64,000 nt of DNA from contig NZ_STGY01000010.1 in the NCBI RefSeq assembly GCF_004912275.1, positions 62,001 through 126,000 on the forward strand, written 5' to 3'. The translations under genes were made by a program, and so were the position numbers. Position 1 is the stretch's first letter. Each line of letters begins with the position of its first letter. This DNA comes from Glycomyces buryatensis (lineage in GTDB: Bacteria > Actinomycetota > Actinomycetes > Mycobacteriales > Micromonosporaceae). This document shows, in pieces, positions 1 through 7,430 of this stretch. Under the pieces are notes generated by a model. That model saw nothing but the letters and a program-made list of their open reading frames with translations. It did not search any database and was not told where the DNA came from.

Positions 1-1
1 C

Positions 2-97
2 AAGCTCGGCGAGACCGCGCAGGCCCCGCGCTTCCTGCACACGGTGCGCGGCGTCGGCGTCAAGATCGTGGATCCGGCCGAGGGGAGTGCGCAATGA
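2..97 (+). CDS. Response regulator, C-terminal end (partial)
   Basis: Thirty-one codons and a TGA stop are visible; the gene begins before the window. The residues RFLHTVRGVGVKIV match the last strands of the winged-helix DNA-binding domain of OmpR/PhoB regulators, where a TVRGVGY motif forms the wing. The stop overlaps the start of the histidine kinase gene by 4 nt (ATGA), so the two are translationally coupled and are presumably cognate partners. The receiver domain is not visible, so its phosphorylation site cannot be checked. Confidence 0.85.
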   Translation, partial: KLGETAQAPRFLHTVRGVGVKIVDPAEGSAQ

Positions 98-1353
98 GGG
101 CCCGGCTGACGCTCCTGGTCGGCGCCACCGCGACCCTGATCCTGCTGGCCTTCGCGATCCCCATGGCGATCCTGCTGAAGAACAGCGCCGCACAGGAGGC
201 CATCGCGAGTGCCGAACAGGAGGGTCAGCTGCTGACCCCGATCGTGAGCACCGGCGATGTGGGCCGCGTCGAGAACGTCGTGCAGACCTACAACGCGTCC
301 GGGGCGTACCCGGTCACCGTGTTCTGGCCGGACGGCACCGTCACGGGTGAGCAGGTGCCCCGGTCGAACGCGGTGGAGTTGGCCGCGCGCGGACAGTCGT
401 TCACCGCCGAGACCGCCGGCGGCCGCGAGATCCTGTACGGCATCGGTCTGGCCGACGGTTCAGCCGTCGTGCGCATCTATGTCAGCGATGACCAGTTGAC
501 AGCCGGAGTCGGTCGGTCTTGGCTGCTGCTCGGGGCGATCGCGGTGGCGCTCTTGGCTTTCGGGCTGCTGCTGGCCTCGCGGTTCGCGCGGTTGCTGCTG
601 GTGCCGCTGAACGATCTGGCGGCCGTCTCGCACCGCCTCGCGGGCGGGGATCTGGATGCGCGGGCGGACGCGTCGGGTCCGGCGGAGCTGCGCAATGTCG
701 GCACGGCGTTGAACACCCTTGCGGAGCAGATCAAGGAGCTGCTCGAGGGCGAGCGCGAGCGCGTCGCCGACCTCTCCCATCGGCTTCGCACCCCGCTCAC
801 GGTGCTGCGCCTGGAGACCGAGGCGTTGCGCGATCGGGCCGAGCGCGAGACGATCGAGCAGGCGGTGGGCGAGGTCGAGCGGGCCGTCAACGCGGCCATC
901 GAGGATGCCCGCAATCCGGCCGAGGCCGGGACGTGCGACGCGGCGGCGGTGGTGGCCGAGCGCGTCGAGTTCTGGTCGGCCCTGGCCGAGGACACCGCCC
1001 GCGAGTGCCGGGTGCGGCTCGCCCCCGGCCCGCTGCCGGTGTCGCTGTCGGCCGCCGAGCTCGCCGCCGCCATGGATTCGCTGCTGGCCAACGTCTTCGC
1101 GCACACCCCCGACGGGACCGCGTTCGAGGTGCGGTTGACGCCGCGCTACGAGGGCGGCGCCACCGTGGACGTGGCCGACGAGGGTCCGGGCCTGCCGAAC
1201 CTGGCGGTGTTCAATCGGGGCGCCAGCGAGGGCGGTTCGACCGGGCTCGGACTCGACATCGCCCGGCGCGCCGCCGACGCCTCGGGCGGCCGGCTCGTGT
1301 TCGGCCAGGGCACGGGAGGCGTCGGCGCTCTCATCAGACTCGAACTCGGTTAG
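94..1353 (+). CDS. Sensor histidine kinase, two-component system
   Basis: A 419-residue membrane sensor kinase. One transmembrane helix lies near residues 5-28, a periplasm-facing sensor region of about 110 residues follows, and a second helix lies near 142-165. A HAMP linker comes next, then the dimerisation helix with the phospho-acceptor His229 in DLSHRLRTPL, then a HATPase domain with DEGPG (from D362) and GLGLDIA boxes. The family autophosphorylates on histidine and passes the phosphate to the regulator, here encoded immediately upstream. The N box is loosely kept (SLLANVFAHTPDG). The signal sensed cannot be inferred. The 3' end overlaps the convergent VTC gene by 4 nt. Confidence 0.93.
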   Translation: MRARLTLLVGATATLILLAFAIPMAILLKNSAAQEAIASAEQEGQLLTPIVSTGDVGRVENVVQTYNASGAYPVTVFWPDGTVTGEQVPRSNAVELAARGQSFTAETAGGREILYGIGLADGSAVVRIYVSDDQLTAGVGRSWLLLGAIAVALLAFGLLLASRFARLLLVPLNDLAAVSHRLAGGDLDARADASGPAELRNVGTALNTLAEQIKELLEGERERVADLSHRLRTPLTVLRLETEALRDRAERETIEQAVGEVERAVNAAIEDARNPAEAGTCDAAAVVAERVEFWSALAEDTARECRVRLAPGPLPVSLSAAELAAAMDSLLANVFAHTPDGTAFEVRLTPRYEGGATVDVADEGPGLPNLAVFNRGASEGGSTGLGLDIARRAADASGGRLVFGQGTGGVGALIRLELG

Positions 1354-2117
1354 ATCAGAGCCAGGTTGGGCCCGAAGCATTCGCGTCGGGCCCGCGCCCA
1401 CGGATTCGCCCGCACTCCGGGCGAGAGCACCGAGACGGCCAGGCAGTACTTGCTGATCGATTCCGGGCGGGCCCCCATCGCCCACAGGATGCGGTCGGCC
1501 GTGCCTCCGGGCCGGGCCGCCTTCACCTCGACCAGGTGCATGGGTCGCGACGCCACCGTCGCCTCGCTAGCGACGCAGCGCAGGTCCTCGTCGCAGGTGA
1601 CGCGGGTGTCCTCGGCGAGGTTCACGAGCGTGTGCCGCCGGTAGTCGGTGCGAAGCCGCGGGGCCATCCCGGCCGGGACGGCCATGCCGTAGGCCTCCCA
1701 CAGGGTCCGGGCCAGGTGCTCGGCCGCGTCGGGGGCGATCCGCCCGGCGTCGGCGGCTCGGTAGGGCAGCCGTTCCTTGACGGTGTCCTGGCGGGCGCCC
1801 TTGAGTTTGACCTCGAAGGCGCAGTCCCCGGAGTCGACGTAGGTTCGGGTGCGGACCTTGAAGCGGCGCCGGCGGCCCTGGCGGTGCTGCCGGTAGGTCA
1901 ACAGGTCCGGGGTGTCGAAGTAGACCGATTCGTAGGCGAATCGTCGCCTGCCGTCGATGTCCAGGCAGGCCCAGGTCCCCGTGGCCGCCAAGGCGTCTCG
2001 GAACCGCCGGTACTGCTCCGGGGCCAGCAGGTACTTGGTGTCGACGCGGGTCTGGAGGTCGGCGGCGGCGATGACCGCGTCGAGTCCGATGCCGCGGAAG
2101 GCGTCCAGGCCGCTCAT
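1350..2117 (-). CDS. VTC-domain (polyphosphate-polymerase-like) protein
   Basis: A 255-residue soluble protein with the VTC tunnel-fold pattern: RVDTKYLL near residue 24, ESVYFDTPDLLTY with a following run of arginines (residues 62-93), FEVKLKGARQDT, and a late LVEVKAARPGG strand. In eukaryotes this domain makes polyphosphate from ATP. The bacterial stand-alone versions are usually annotated from the fold alone, so the reaction here is inferred. The start overlaps the stop of the DUF4956 gene by 4 nt, and the pairing of these two families recurs in bacteria. That suggests a membrane partner feeding or being fed by this enzyme. Confidence 0.82.
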   Translation of the reverse strand: MSGLDAFRGIGLDAVIAAADLQTRVDTKYLLAPEQYRRFRDALAATGTWACLDIDGRRRFAYESVYFDTPDLLTYRQHRQGRRRRFKVRTRTYVDSGDCAFEVKLKGARQDTVKERLPYRAADAGRIAPDAAEHLARTLWEAYGMAVPAGMAPRLRTDYRRHTLVNLAEDTRVTCDEDLRCVASEATVASRPMHLVEVKAARPGGTADRILWAMGARPESISKYCLAVSVLSPGVRANPWARARRECFGPNLALI

Positions 2118-2713
2118 CGGTTCCTCGCCAGCGGGACGGTGCGCTCGGCCTGGGCCACCGGGGCCGGGAACGGCTGGAAGCGTACGTCGACGGTCATCGT
2201 CTCGCGCACGTAGTCGGTGTCGATGACCTCGAACTTGCGGATCCTCGCGTCGAGCCGATGCTGTAGATCCTCGCGGAGGCGGGCCTCGTCGCGGTGGACG
2301 GTGTCGAGGATGACCAGGCGGTGCCGGGACCGGCCTGCGAGGCGCGGATGGTCGGCGACGTACATGACCGCGACGAGCAGGGCGCTCAAGCCGATCGCGA
2401 TGGCCGGGCGGGAGGAGCCGATCCCGTTGATGAGGCCGAGGGCGAGGGCGGTGAAGTAGTAGCCGACGTCCCGCTGGGAGATCTGGTCGGAACGCAGCCG
2501 CAGGATCGACAGGACGCCGAACAGGCCGAACGCGAGGCCGAGGCTCACCTGCTGAGAGAGCATGAGCGCCGACACGGCGAAGACGCCGACATTGAGCGCC
2601 ACGTAGGCGAGCGCGAGGTCGGTGCGGTGGTGGCGCCGGTAGTAGATCGCGCAGGCGAGAACGGTGATGGCGAACAGGTCGACTGGCAGGGCGAGCGCGA
2701 GTGCGAGACTCAA
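2114..2713 (-). CDS. DUF4956 membrane protein
   Basis: About 199 residues with four predicted membrane helices and the family motif FGVLSILRLRSDQISQRDVGYYF spanning the third. I chose the TTG start at 2711-2713 because GAGGAGG lies 5-6 nt before it and the first helix (LALALALPVDLF) follows at once. An upstream in-frame ATG at 2768-2770 lacks a ribosome site. It is coupled to the VTC-domain gene and has no assigned biochemical function. The soluble C-terminal third contains RLREDLQHRLDARIRKFEVIDTDYV, a small cytoplasmic domain. Confidence 0.8.
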   Translation of the reverse strand: MSLALALALPVDLFAITVLACAIYYRRHHRTDLALAYVALNVGVFAVSALMLSQQVSLGLAFGLFGVLSILRLRSDQISQRDVGYYFTALALGLINGIGSSRPAIAIGLSALLVAVMYVADHPRLAGRSRHRLVILDTVHRDEARLREDLQHRLDARIRKFEVIDTDYVRETMTVDVRFQPFPAPVAQAERTVPLARNR

Positions 2714-2803
2714 CGGGTCCTCCTCGATGGAAGCGGATGCGGCACCGCCGGACCCGGGGCCCCGCGGCATGAGGAGAACCGTAGGCGCGCAGAGGTTAAG
2801 GCA

Positions 2804-2832
2804 CCGATAAGTCGTGAATAAAGACCGGACAA
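2804..2832 (-). promoter_or_regulatory. Possible promoter of the DUF4956-VTC operon
   Basis: On the minus strand TTGTCC (2827-2832) and TATCGG (2804-2809) are separated by 17 nt, about 90 nt upstream of the chosen TTG start. The -35 is good and the -10 weak, so this is a suggestion only. Confidence 0.3.
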
Positions 2833-2910
2833 GCGATGAACGGACGGTGGCCGACCACCGGTGTGTCGGACCGGGGTCGTTGCGCTGGTTGAGATGCCGC
2901 GAACTCGGCA

Positions 2911-2953
2911 AGACGGTGGCCCCGAAGCGCGAAGCGCTTCGGGGCCACCGTCT
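2911..2953 (-). terminator. 20-bp perfect hairpin after the PIN toxin gene
   Basis: A perfect 20-bp stem (2911-2930 with 2934-2953) closes on a 3-nt loop, 10 nt after the vapC-like stop on the minus strand. There is no clear U tract. It could terminate the toxin-antitoxin operon. Its 29-nt core is nearly the same as the hairpin on the other side of the module (3757-3789). Confidence 0.6.
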
Positions 2954-2962
2954 AGTTCTCAG

Positions 2963-3370
2963 TTAGTCGTCCATGCCAGGAGAGGCTACGGGGAGCCCCT
3001 GCTCGCGAGCGGCCTTGAGCAGGCGGCGATCGTAACTGACCAGCGAGGTCAGATAGTCTTCGATGCTCAATGCCGTGGCAACATGCAGGGCGTCCAATGT
3101 CCGCAGGCTCCGGGGCAGCGTGGAGGCAATGTCACGAACCTCCTGAGTCATGGTCAGTTCGCCGTACATCGTCGACAGTTCTGCCATGAGCGTCGGATAC
3201 TGCCCGTAGTGGCTTGCGCCGCGAACGGTCTCGACGAATCCGATAGAGCTAGTGGCCATCGGAGTCCCTGAATGGTCCTTCAGGAATTCGATCAGGTCTT
3301 CCACTGGGTCTCGCTCGATCGTCAAGGCGATGAGGGCGCAGGAATCGAGATAAATCACGTCAGTCCTCAT
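2963..3370 (-). CDS. PIN-domain toxin, VapC type
   Basis: A 135-residue PIN-domain protein. The expected acidic residues are present: the Asp of YLDSCALIAL near residue 9, the Glu of GFVETVRG, the Asp of LDALHVATA and the Asp of SYDRRLL. VapC toxins are Mg-dependent ribonucleases that cleave specific RNAs; the target here is unknown. The gene overlaps the upstream antitoxin gene, the usual toxin-antitoxin order. An ATG at 3368-3370 is preferred, with a GTG one codon earlier (3371-3373) as the alternative. It sits between the DUF4956/VTC operon and the polysaccharide cluster with its own terminators, consistent with an inserted module. Confidence 0.85.
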   Translation of the reverse strand: MRTDVIYLDSCALIALTIERDPVEDLIEFLKDHSGTPMATSSIGFVETVRGASHYGQYPTLMAELSTMYGELTMTQEVRDIASTLPRSLRTLDALHVATALSIEDYLTSLVSYDRRLLKAAREQGLPVASPGMDD

Positions 3371-3686
3371 CACCCGTCAGCATGCGGAGCATCTCCGTCT
3401 CCCGTTCCGCATCGGCGTCCCGCATGTCGAGGATCGTCTGAATCGGGCTGTCGGGCTGGTCGGTCTGATGGAGCGGCCGCCGGTCGATGTCGTCGGTCGT
3501 GAAAGACGCCAGCTGGAGCTGGCCGCTCTTCACGAGTTCGGTGTACTTCCCCAGTCGGTCGGAGGCGGGGAGCAGTATCGCAATCGGTCTCCCACGTTTG
3601 GTCACCGTCACTGAGTTGCCTTTCTCTGCGAGCGCGAAGAAAGCGCTTGGGTTGTGTGAGAACTCCCGTACGGTCACTTCGCGCAT
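3360..3686 (-). CDS. Phd/YefM-family antitoxin
   Basis: A 108-residue protein with the Phd/YefM DNA-binding N-terminus: MREVTVREFSHNPSAFFALAEKG, then VTVTKRGRPIAILLPAS. Such proteins bind their own promoter and wrap their disordered C-terminal tail around the toxin. The start at 3686 is chosen because GGGAGGGC lies just upstream; the reading frame stays open further up without a ribosome site. The last codons overlap the PIN toxin gene by 11 nt, giving coupled synthesis. Pairing of a Phd-type antitoxin with a PIN toxin is common in actinobacteria. Confidence 0.82.
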   Translation of the reverse strand: MREVTVREFSHNPSAFFALAEKGNSVTVTKRGRPIAILLPASDRLGKYTELVKSGQLQLASFTTDDIDRRPLHQTDQPDSPIQTILDMRDADAERETEMLRMLTGDED

Positions 3687-3756
3687 TGTGCCCTCCCCAG
3701 GGTTGTATGTACTTACAGATAGTACCACGTTGCCCTTTCGAATCGGCGAGATGGAA

Positions 3757-3789
3757 CCGGCCCCGGAGCGCTTTGCGCTCCGGGGCCGG
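3757..3789 (-). terminator. Hairpin between antitoxin and glycosyltransferase genes
   Basis: A perfect 15-bp stem (3757-3771 with 3775-3789) with a TTT loop lies downstream of the minus-strand glycosyltransferase gene, so it is probably the terminator of the sulfotransferase-glycosyltransferase pair. Its core GGCCCCGGAGCGC differs by one base per arm from the hairpin at 2911-2953. Confidence 0.6.
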
Positions 3790-3812
3790 CATGTTCGGTA
3801 TTGATGCCCTGG

Positions 3813-4718
3813 TCAGATGCCTCGGCCGCTGCGGTGGAGGGCCGCCATGACCGTGGGGACGCTGATGAGGCCCGCCGACGCCACAGCCGCCACGGCCGCT
3901 CTGGGCTCGCCCGGGTTGGCCTTGGTCGCCCGCACGGCCCATTTCATGGCCTGGCGGCGGTCGCCGATGGCGGCGTGCCAGCAGGCGATCTGGCCGTAGA
4001 CCCGGGACGCGCCCTCGGGGCTGCCGTGGATCTCGGGGTGCCGTTCGAGGATCCAGCGCAGCGAGGAGATCTTGGTGTCCCAACGGGTCTCGAAGTGCGA
4101 GCCCGCCCAGTTGATGAGCGCGTAAGGGGTGTCGACGTGCGCGATGGGGCGGCGCCGGGCCGCCCGCAGCAGCATGTCCCAGTCCTCGTTCTGGCTGCCG
4201 GGCGCGTCCTCGGAAACCATGCCCAGGCCGCCCAGCAGCGCGGAGCGGCGGAACAGGAATGTCGAGGAGTGGAGCATCATCATGCGCGAGCGAAGCAGGT
4301 CGACGTGGCGCACCGTGGTGCGCTGCGCCAGGCGCGCGTTGCGGCGGCCCCGGTAGTCCACCTCGATCGCGGTCGTGCACATCTCGGCGGCGGTGCCGAG
4401 CGCCTGGACCTGCGCGGTGAGTTTGCCCGGCAGCCATTCGTCGTCATCGTCGAGGAACGCCACCAGTTCGGTGTCCAGCGCGGTGATCCCGGTATTGCGG
4501 GCCCCGGACAGGCCGGGGGTGCGCTGGTTCTTCATCACCCGCACCGGCCGTTCGCCGCCTGCCGCGACGGTCTCGTCCGGCTTGGCCCGGTCGTAGACCA
4601 CGACGACCTCGAGGTCGCCGGGGTAGAACTGGGTGAGCACCGAGCGGAGCGCCTCGCGCATCTGCTCGGGCCGGTCGTGGGTCGGGATGACCACCCCGAC
4701 CGAGGGCCAATCACTCAC
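3813..4718 (-). CDS. Family 2 glycosyltransferase
   Basis: A 301-residue GT-A fold enzyme. VGVVIPTHDRPEQMREALRSVL opens the nucleotide-binding domain, GARNTGI follows, and FLDDDDEWLP near residues 88-97 carries the metal-binding acidic motif. It transfers a sugar from a nucleotide donor to a growing glycan; donor and linkage cannot be read from sequence. GTG at 4716-4718 is taken as the start, giving an 8-nt GTGAGTGA overlap with the upstream sulfotransferase stop. The upstream open frame falls inside that gene. The coupling suggests that sugar addition and sulfation act on the same polymer. Confidence 0.88.
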   Translation of the reverse strand: MSDWPSVGVVIPTHDRPEQMREALRSVLTQFYPGDLEVVVVYDRAKPDETVAAGGERPVRVMKNQRTPGLSGARNTGITALDTELVAFLDDDDEWLPGKLTAQVQALGTAAEMCTTAIEVDYRGRRNARLAQRTTVRHVDLLRSRMMMLHSSTFLFRRSALLGGLGMVSEDAPGSQNEDWDMLLRAARRRPIAHVDTPYALINWAGSHFETRWDTKISSLRWILERHPEIHGSPEGASRVYGQIACWHAAIGDRRQAMKWAVRATKANPGEPRAAVAAVASAGLISVPTVMAALHRSGRGI

Positions 4719-5736
4719 CGCCGGCCGTCCTTCCGGTCTGGAGCGGCTGCTCCTCGGGGAGTATTTCGTCCTCATTGAGGTAGCCGTAGCGGCCCAGCAG
4801 CGGCCGCGTCAGCGTCGAGACCATGCGGCGGGTGCCGTCGGGCATGTCCTCGGTCCAGGCCTCGTCGGACCTGATCGGAATGCGCCCCACGGTGAACCGC
4901 ATCGGGTTCCCGGCCGCGGAGTGGCTCGGGCCCAGGTCGGCCCAGCCGTCGCCGATGAAGTTCAGGTCCGTCTCGACCAGGTCGAGATCGCAGAAGCGCG
5001 CCAGCGAGGCGATGACCTTCCTGGGGCGCTGGATGATCCGCTCGTAGCGGACCCGGCGCACCGGCACTCCGCGCCGGGCCAGCAGGCTGAACGCGGCGTT
5101 CTGCGCGTTCCACAGGATCGCGGCCTTGGCGGGGGAGTAGCGGGTCATCTGGTCGCCCGTGGGCGATTCGGGGCGGCGAACCTGCTTGGTCCAGGAGTAG
5201 GCGACGCCGCGGGCGTCCCGCACCACGTGCATGACCCGCAGGTCGATATTGGGGGACCAGCGCAGGCAGTACGCGAGGGAGGCGTGCTTGGAGGAGTCGA
5301 CGATGAGTCGCGCGTTGGTGTCCTTGGCGGCGGCGGTGTAGATCTTCTCGAAGTAGCCGGCGTACTCACTCACCAGCTGGTGCTGGGCGGGAGCCAGCTT
5401 CTTCGAGGCCAGCGCCGGGATGTGGCGGGTCCGGTCGATGGTGGCCTTGAGCGCGTTGATCCGTTCGACGTCGACCGCCTCCCAGGAGCCGAAGGCGGAG
5501 TTGCCGACCCGCTCCCAGAACTCGCAGTGCGAGAACGTCGCCCCGCAGGCGCACATCTCGTTGCCGCGCAGGTCGCGTTCCCACAGGTGGGTGATCTCGC
5601 CCAGCGGCATCACCCCCGGCAGCTGTCCCAGCAGGCGCTCCAGGAGCGTCGTGCCGCTGCGGCCAAGTCCTCCGATGAAGACCACCTTCACGCGGTCCTC
5701 GGACTGCTCGGCCGTGTCGGCGATCTTGACGCTCAC
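4711..5736 (-). CDS. Sulfotransferase
   Basis: A 341-residue PAPS-dependent sulfotransferase. The 5'-phosphosulfate loop is VVFIGGLGRSGTTLLERLLG near residues 18-36. The 3'-phosphate site is recognisable in LRVMHVVRDARGVAYSW, and a cysteine-rich CACGATFSHCEFW segment typical of one bacterial sulfotransferase branch lies between. The GTG start at 5734-5736 has GGGAGAGG a few bases upstream. It heads a two-gene operon with the GT2. Sulfated glycans are the most likely acceptor because of the cluster, but a lipid or protein acceptor cannot be excluded. Confidence 0.87.
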   Translation of the reverse strand: MSVKIADTAEQSEDRVKVVFIGGLGRSGTTLLERLLGQLPGVMPLGEITHLWERDLRGNEMCACGATFSHCEFWERVGNSAFGSWEAVDVERINALKATIDRTRHIPALASKKLAPAQHQLVSEYAGYFEKIYTAAAKDTNARLIVDSSKHASLAYCLRWSPNIDLRVMHVVRDARGVAYSWTKQVRRPESPTGDQMTRYSPAKAAILWNAQNAAFSLLARRGVPVRRVRYERIIQRPRKVIASLARFCDLDLVETDLNFIGDGWADLGPSHSAAGNPMRFTVGRIPIRSDEAWTEDMPDGTRRMVSTLTRPLLGRYGYLNEDEILPEEQPLQTGRTAGGE

Positions 5737-5864
5737 TGAACCCTCTCCCAACTCTGCTCGTTCGGCTTGGCTATGCACCTATAACGACTCTGGGTGGGGT
5801 TGAGGACACGCCCTGGAATGAAAAATCCCGGAAAAAGCCGCACGGGTGTCTACCGTCAGTTGGC

Positions 5865-6680
5865 ATGGAGCGCTTTGGCCCTTCGCGGCACCACCAGCCG
5901 CATGGCGACGCCCGCCGTCGAATTCGTTTGAGCGGCATAGGCATCGACCAAGTCACCGAACAGCAGGCGGTGGCTCGCGTCCTGGACGCGATCGATTCGG
6001 GGCGCGGCGGACAGATCGTCACCCCGAATGTGGACATCATGGCGGCGGCCAGGTGCAGCAGGGAACTTCGCACCATCATCGAGGCCTCGGACCTGGTGGT
6101 GGCCGATGGCGCGCCCCTGGTGTGGGCCTCGAAGCTGGCCGGGACGCCGCTGCCCGAGCGCGTCGCGGGCTCGGATCTGGTGTGGAGCCTTTCGGAGGCG
6201 GCGGCCGGACGTGGCCTGAAGGTCGCCCTGCTGGGCGGCACGCCCGACGGCGCGGCGCGTCCCACCGAGCGGGCCGCCGACCGCTTGGAGCGCCGCTATC
6301 CGGGTCTGAAGGTCGTCGGGGCCTGGTGCCCCCCAATGGGGTTCGACCGCGACGAGTCGCAGTGGCGGGCCCTGACCGACCGCTTCGACGCCGCCGCACC
6401 GGACCTGGTCTACGTCGGACTCGGCTTCCCCAAGCAGGAGCACGTGATGGTGCGGCTGCGGGCGACCGCGCCGCAGTCGTGGTTCCTCGGTTGCGGCGCC
6501 AGTATCGACTTCATTGCCGGTTACCGCCGCCGCGCCCCGAAGTGGATGCGCCGCAGCGGTACCGAGTGGCTGTTCCGTCTGTTGTCCGAGCCGCGGCGCC
6601 TGGCCGGCCGGTACCTGCTCAACGACATCCCCGAGGCCGTCAAGCTTCTGGCGGGCGCCGCCGGGCAGCGGCGCGGCTAA
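5865..6680 (+). CDS. WecB/TagA/CpsF-family glycosyltransferase
   Basis: A 271-residue protein with the family hallmarks TPNVDIMAAA, ADGAPLVWASK, VYVGLGFPKQEHVM and GCGASIDFIAGYRRRAPKWM, then the usual RLLSEPRRLAGRYL tail. Relatives add N-acetylmannosamine or its uronate to undecaprenyl-linked intermediates in teichoic acid and enterobacterial common antigen synthesis. Here it probably adds the second sugar of the repeat unit. It is transcribed divergently from the sulfotransferase operon. No clear ribosome site precedes the ATG; a TTG at 5929-5931 would also fit the family N-terminus. Its 3' end overlaps the convergent methyltransferase gene by 4 nt. Confidence 0.88.
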   Translation: MERFGPSRHHQPHGDARRRIRLSGIGIDQVTEQQAVARVLDAIDSGRGGQIVTPNVDIMAAARCSRELRTIIEASDLVVADGAPLVWASKLAGTPLPERVAGSDLVWSLSEAAAGRGLKVALLGGTPDGAARPTERAADRLERRYPGLKVVGAWCPPMGFDRDESQWRALTDRFDAAAPDLVYVGLGFPKQEHVMVRLRATAPQSWFLGCGASIDFIAGYRRRAPKWMRRSGTEWLFRLLSEPRRLAGRYLLNDIPEAVKLLAGAAGQRRG

Positions 6681-7408
6681 CGCCGCCTGGCGATGTAGAC
6701 GACGTCGGTGGCCCACTTCGAGAACGGGCTGGCGAGCGCGCCGTCGACCGCCTTCGCGGCGCCCGTCCAGGGCTTGCGGTAGCACCCCTGGGTGAACAGG
6801 GTGAAGCCCTGCATGCCGGCCAGTTCGTAGCCGTGCCGGTCGAACAGGTCGGTCATCTCCTGGTGCGAGAGCTCCTGGAACCAGGTGCTGGTGTCGAGGC
6901 GGCCGAACGTCTTGCGCAGGTGGCGCAGTGAGGACGCGTTGCCGTGGTTCTCCACCAGCAGGAATCCGGCGTCCGCGTCGGGCAGGGCCATCGAGGCGAA
7001 ATCCATAAGCTGGTCCCGCAGTCCCGCGTCCACGTTGAGGACGAAGCGGAACGCGGTCACCAGCGCCGGGCGGCCCGGGACGGTCTGCGGGATCGCGGAG
7101 CCGGGGCCGACCAGGTGCGCGTGGCCGGGCGTCCCGAGCTCGCGGCCCTTGGCCAGCATCGCCTCTGATGTGTCGTAGCCGTGCGAGGCCGCCACCAGTC
7201 CCGCCAGCATGCGCGAGACCCGACCGGTGCCGCAGGCGAAGTCGTGGTGCACCGGCGGGGTCTGGAAGGCGCTCGGCACGAACCCGCGCAGCCATCCGGT
7301 CTGCCGTCCGGAGACGATGGACGAGAACGTCCCGGGCGCGTAGGTGCGCTCGGCGTACTTCTCGACCGCGGTCGGGTCTTGGAACACCTCGGTGTAGTTG
7401 CTGGCCAC
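6677..7408 (-). CDS. SAM-dependent methyltransferase, class I
   Basis: A 243-residue Rossmann-fold methyltransferase with the SAM-binding motif HHDFACGTGRVSRML, then GYDTSEAMLAKGREL, where the acidic residue binds the ribose. The GTG start has AGGGGAA upstream. It lies 22 nt after the flippase gene in the same orientation, so it probably modifies a sugar of the same polymer, for example as a methyl cap. The C-terminal part (ELAGMQGFTLFTQGCYRKPW) is less conserved, so the acceptor is unknown. Confidence 0.82.
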   Translation of the reverse strand: MASNYTEVFQDPTAVEKYAERTYAPGTFSSIVSGRQTGWLRGFVPSAFQTPPVHHDFACGTGRVSRMLAGLVAASHGYDTSEAMLAKGRELGTPGHAHLVGPGSAIPQTVPGRPALVTAFRFVLNVDAGLRDQLMDFASMALPDADAGFLLVENHGNASSLRHLRKTFGRLDTSTWFQELSHQEMTDLFDRHGYELAGMQGFTLFTQGCYRKPWTGAAKAVDGALASPFSKWATDVVYIARRR

Positions 7409-7430
7409 GAATTTCCCCTAGGTTGGAGTG

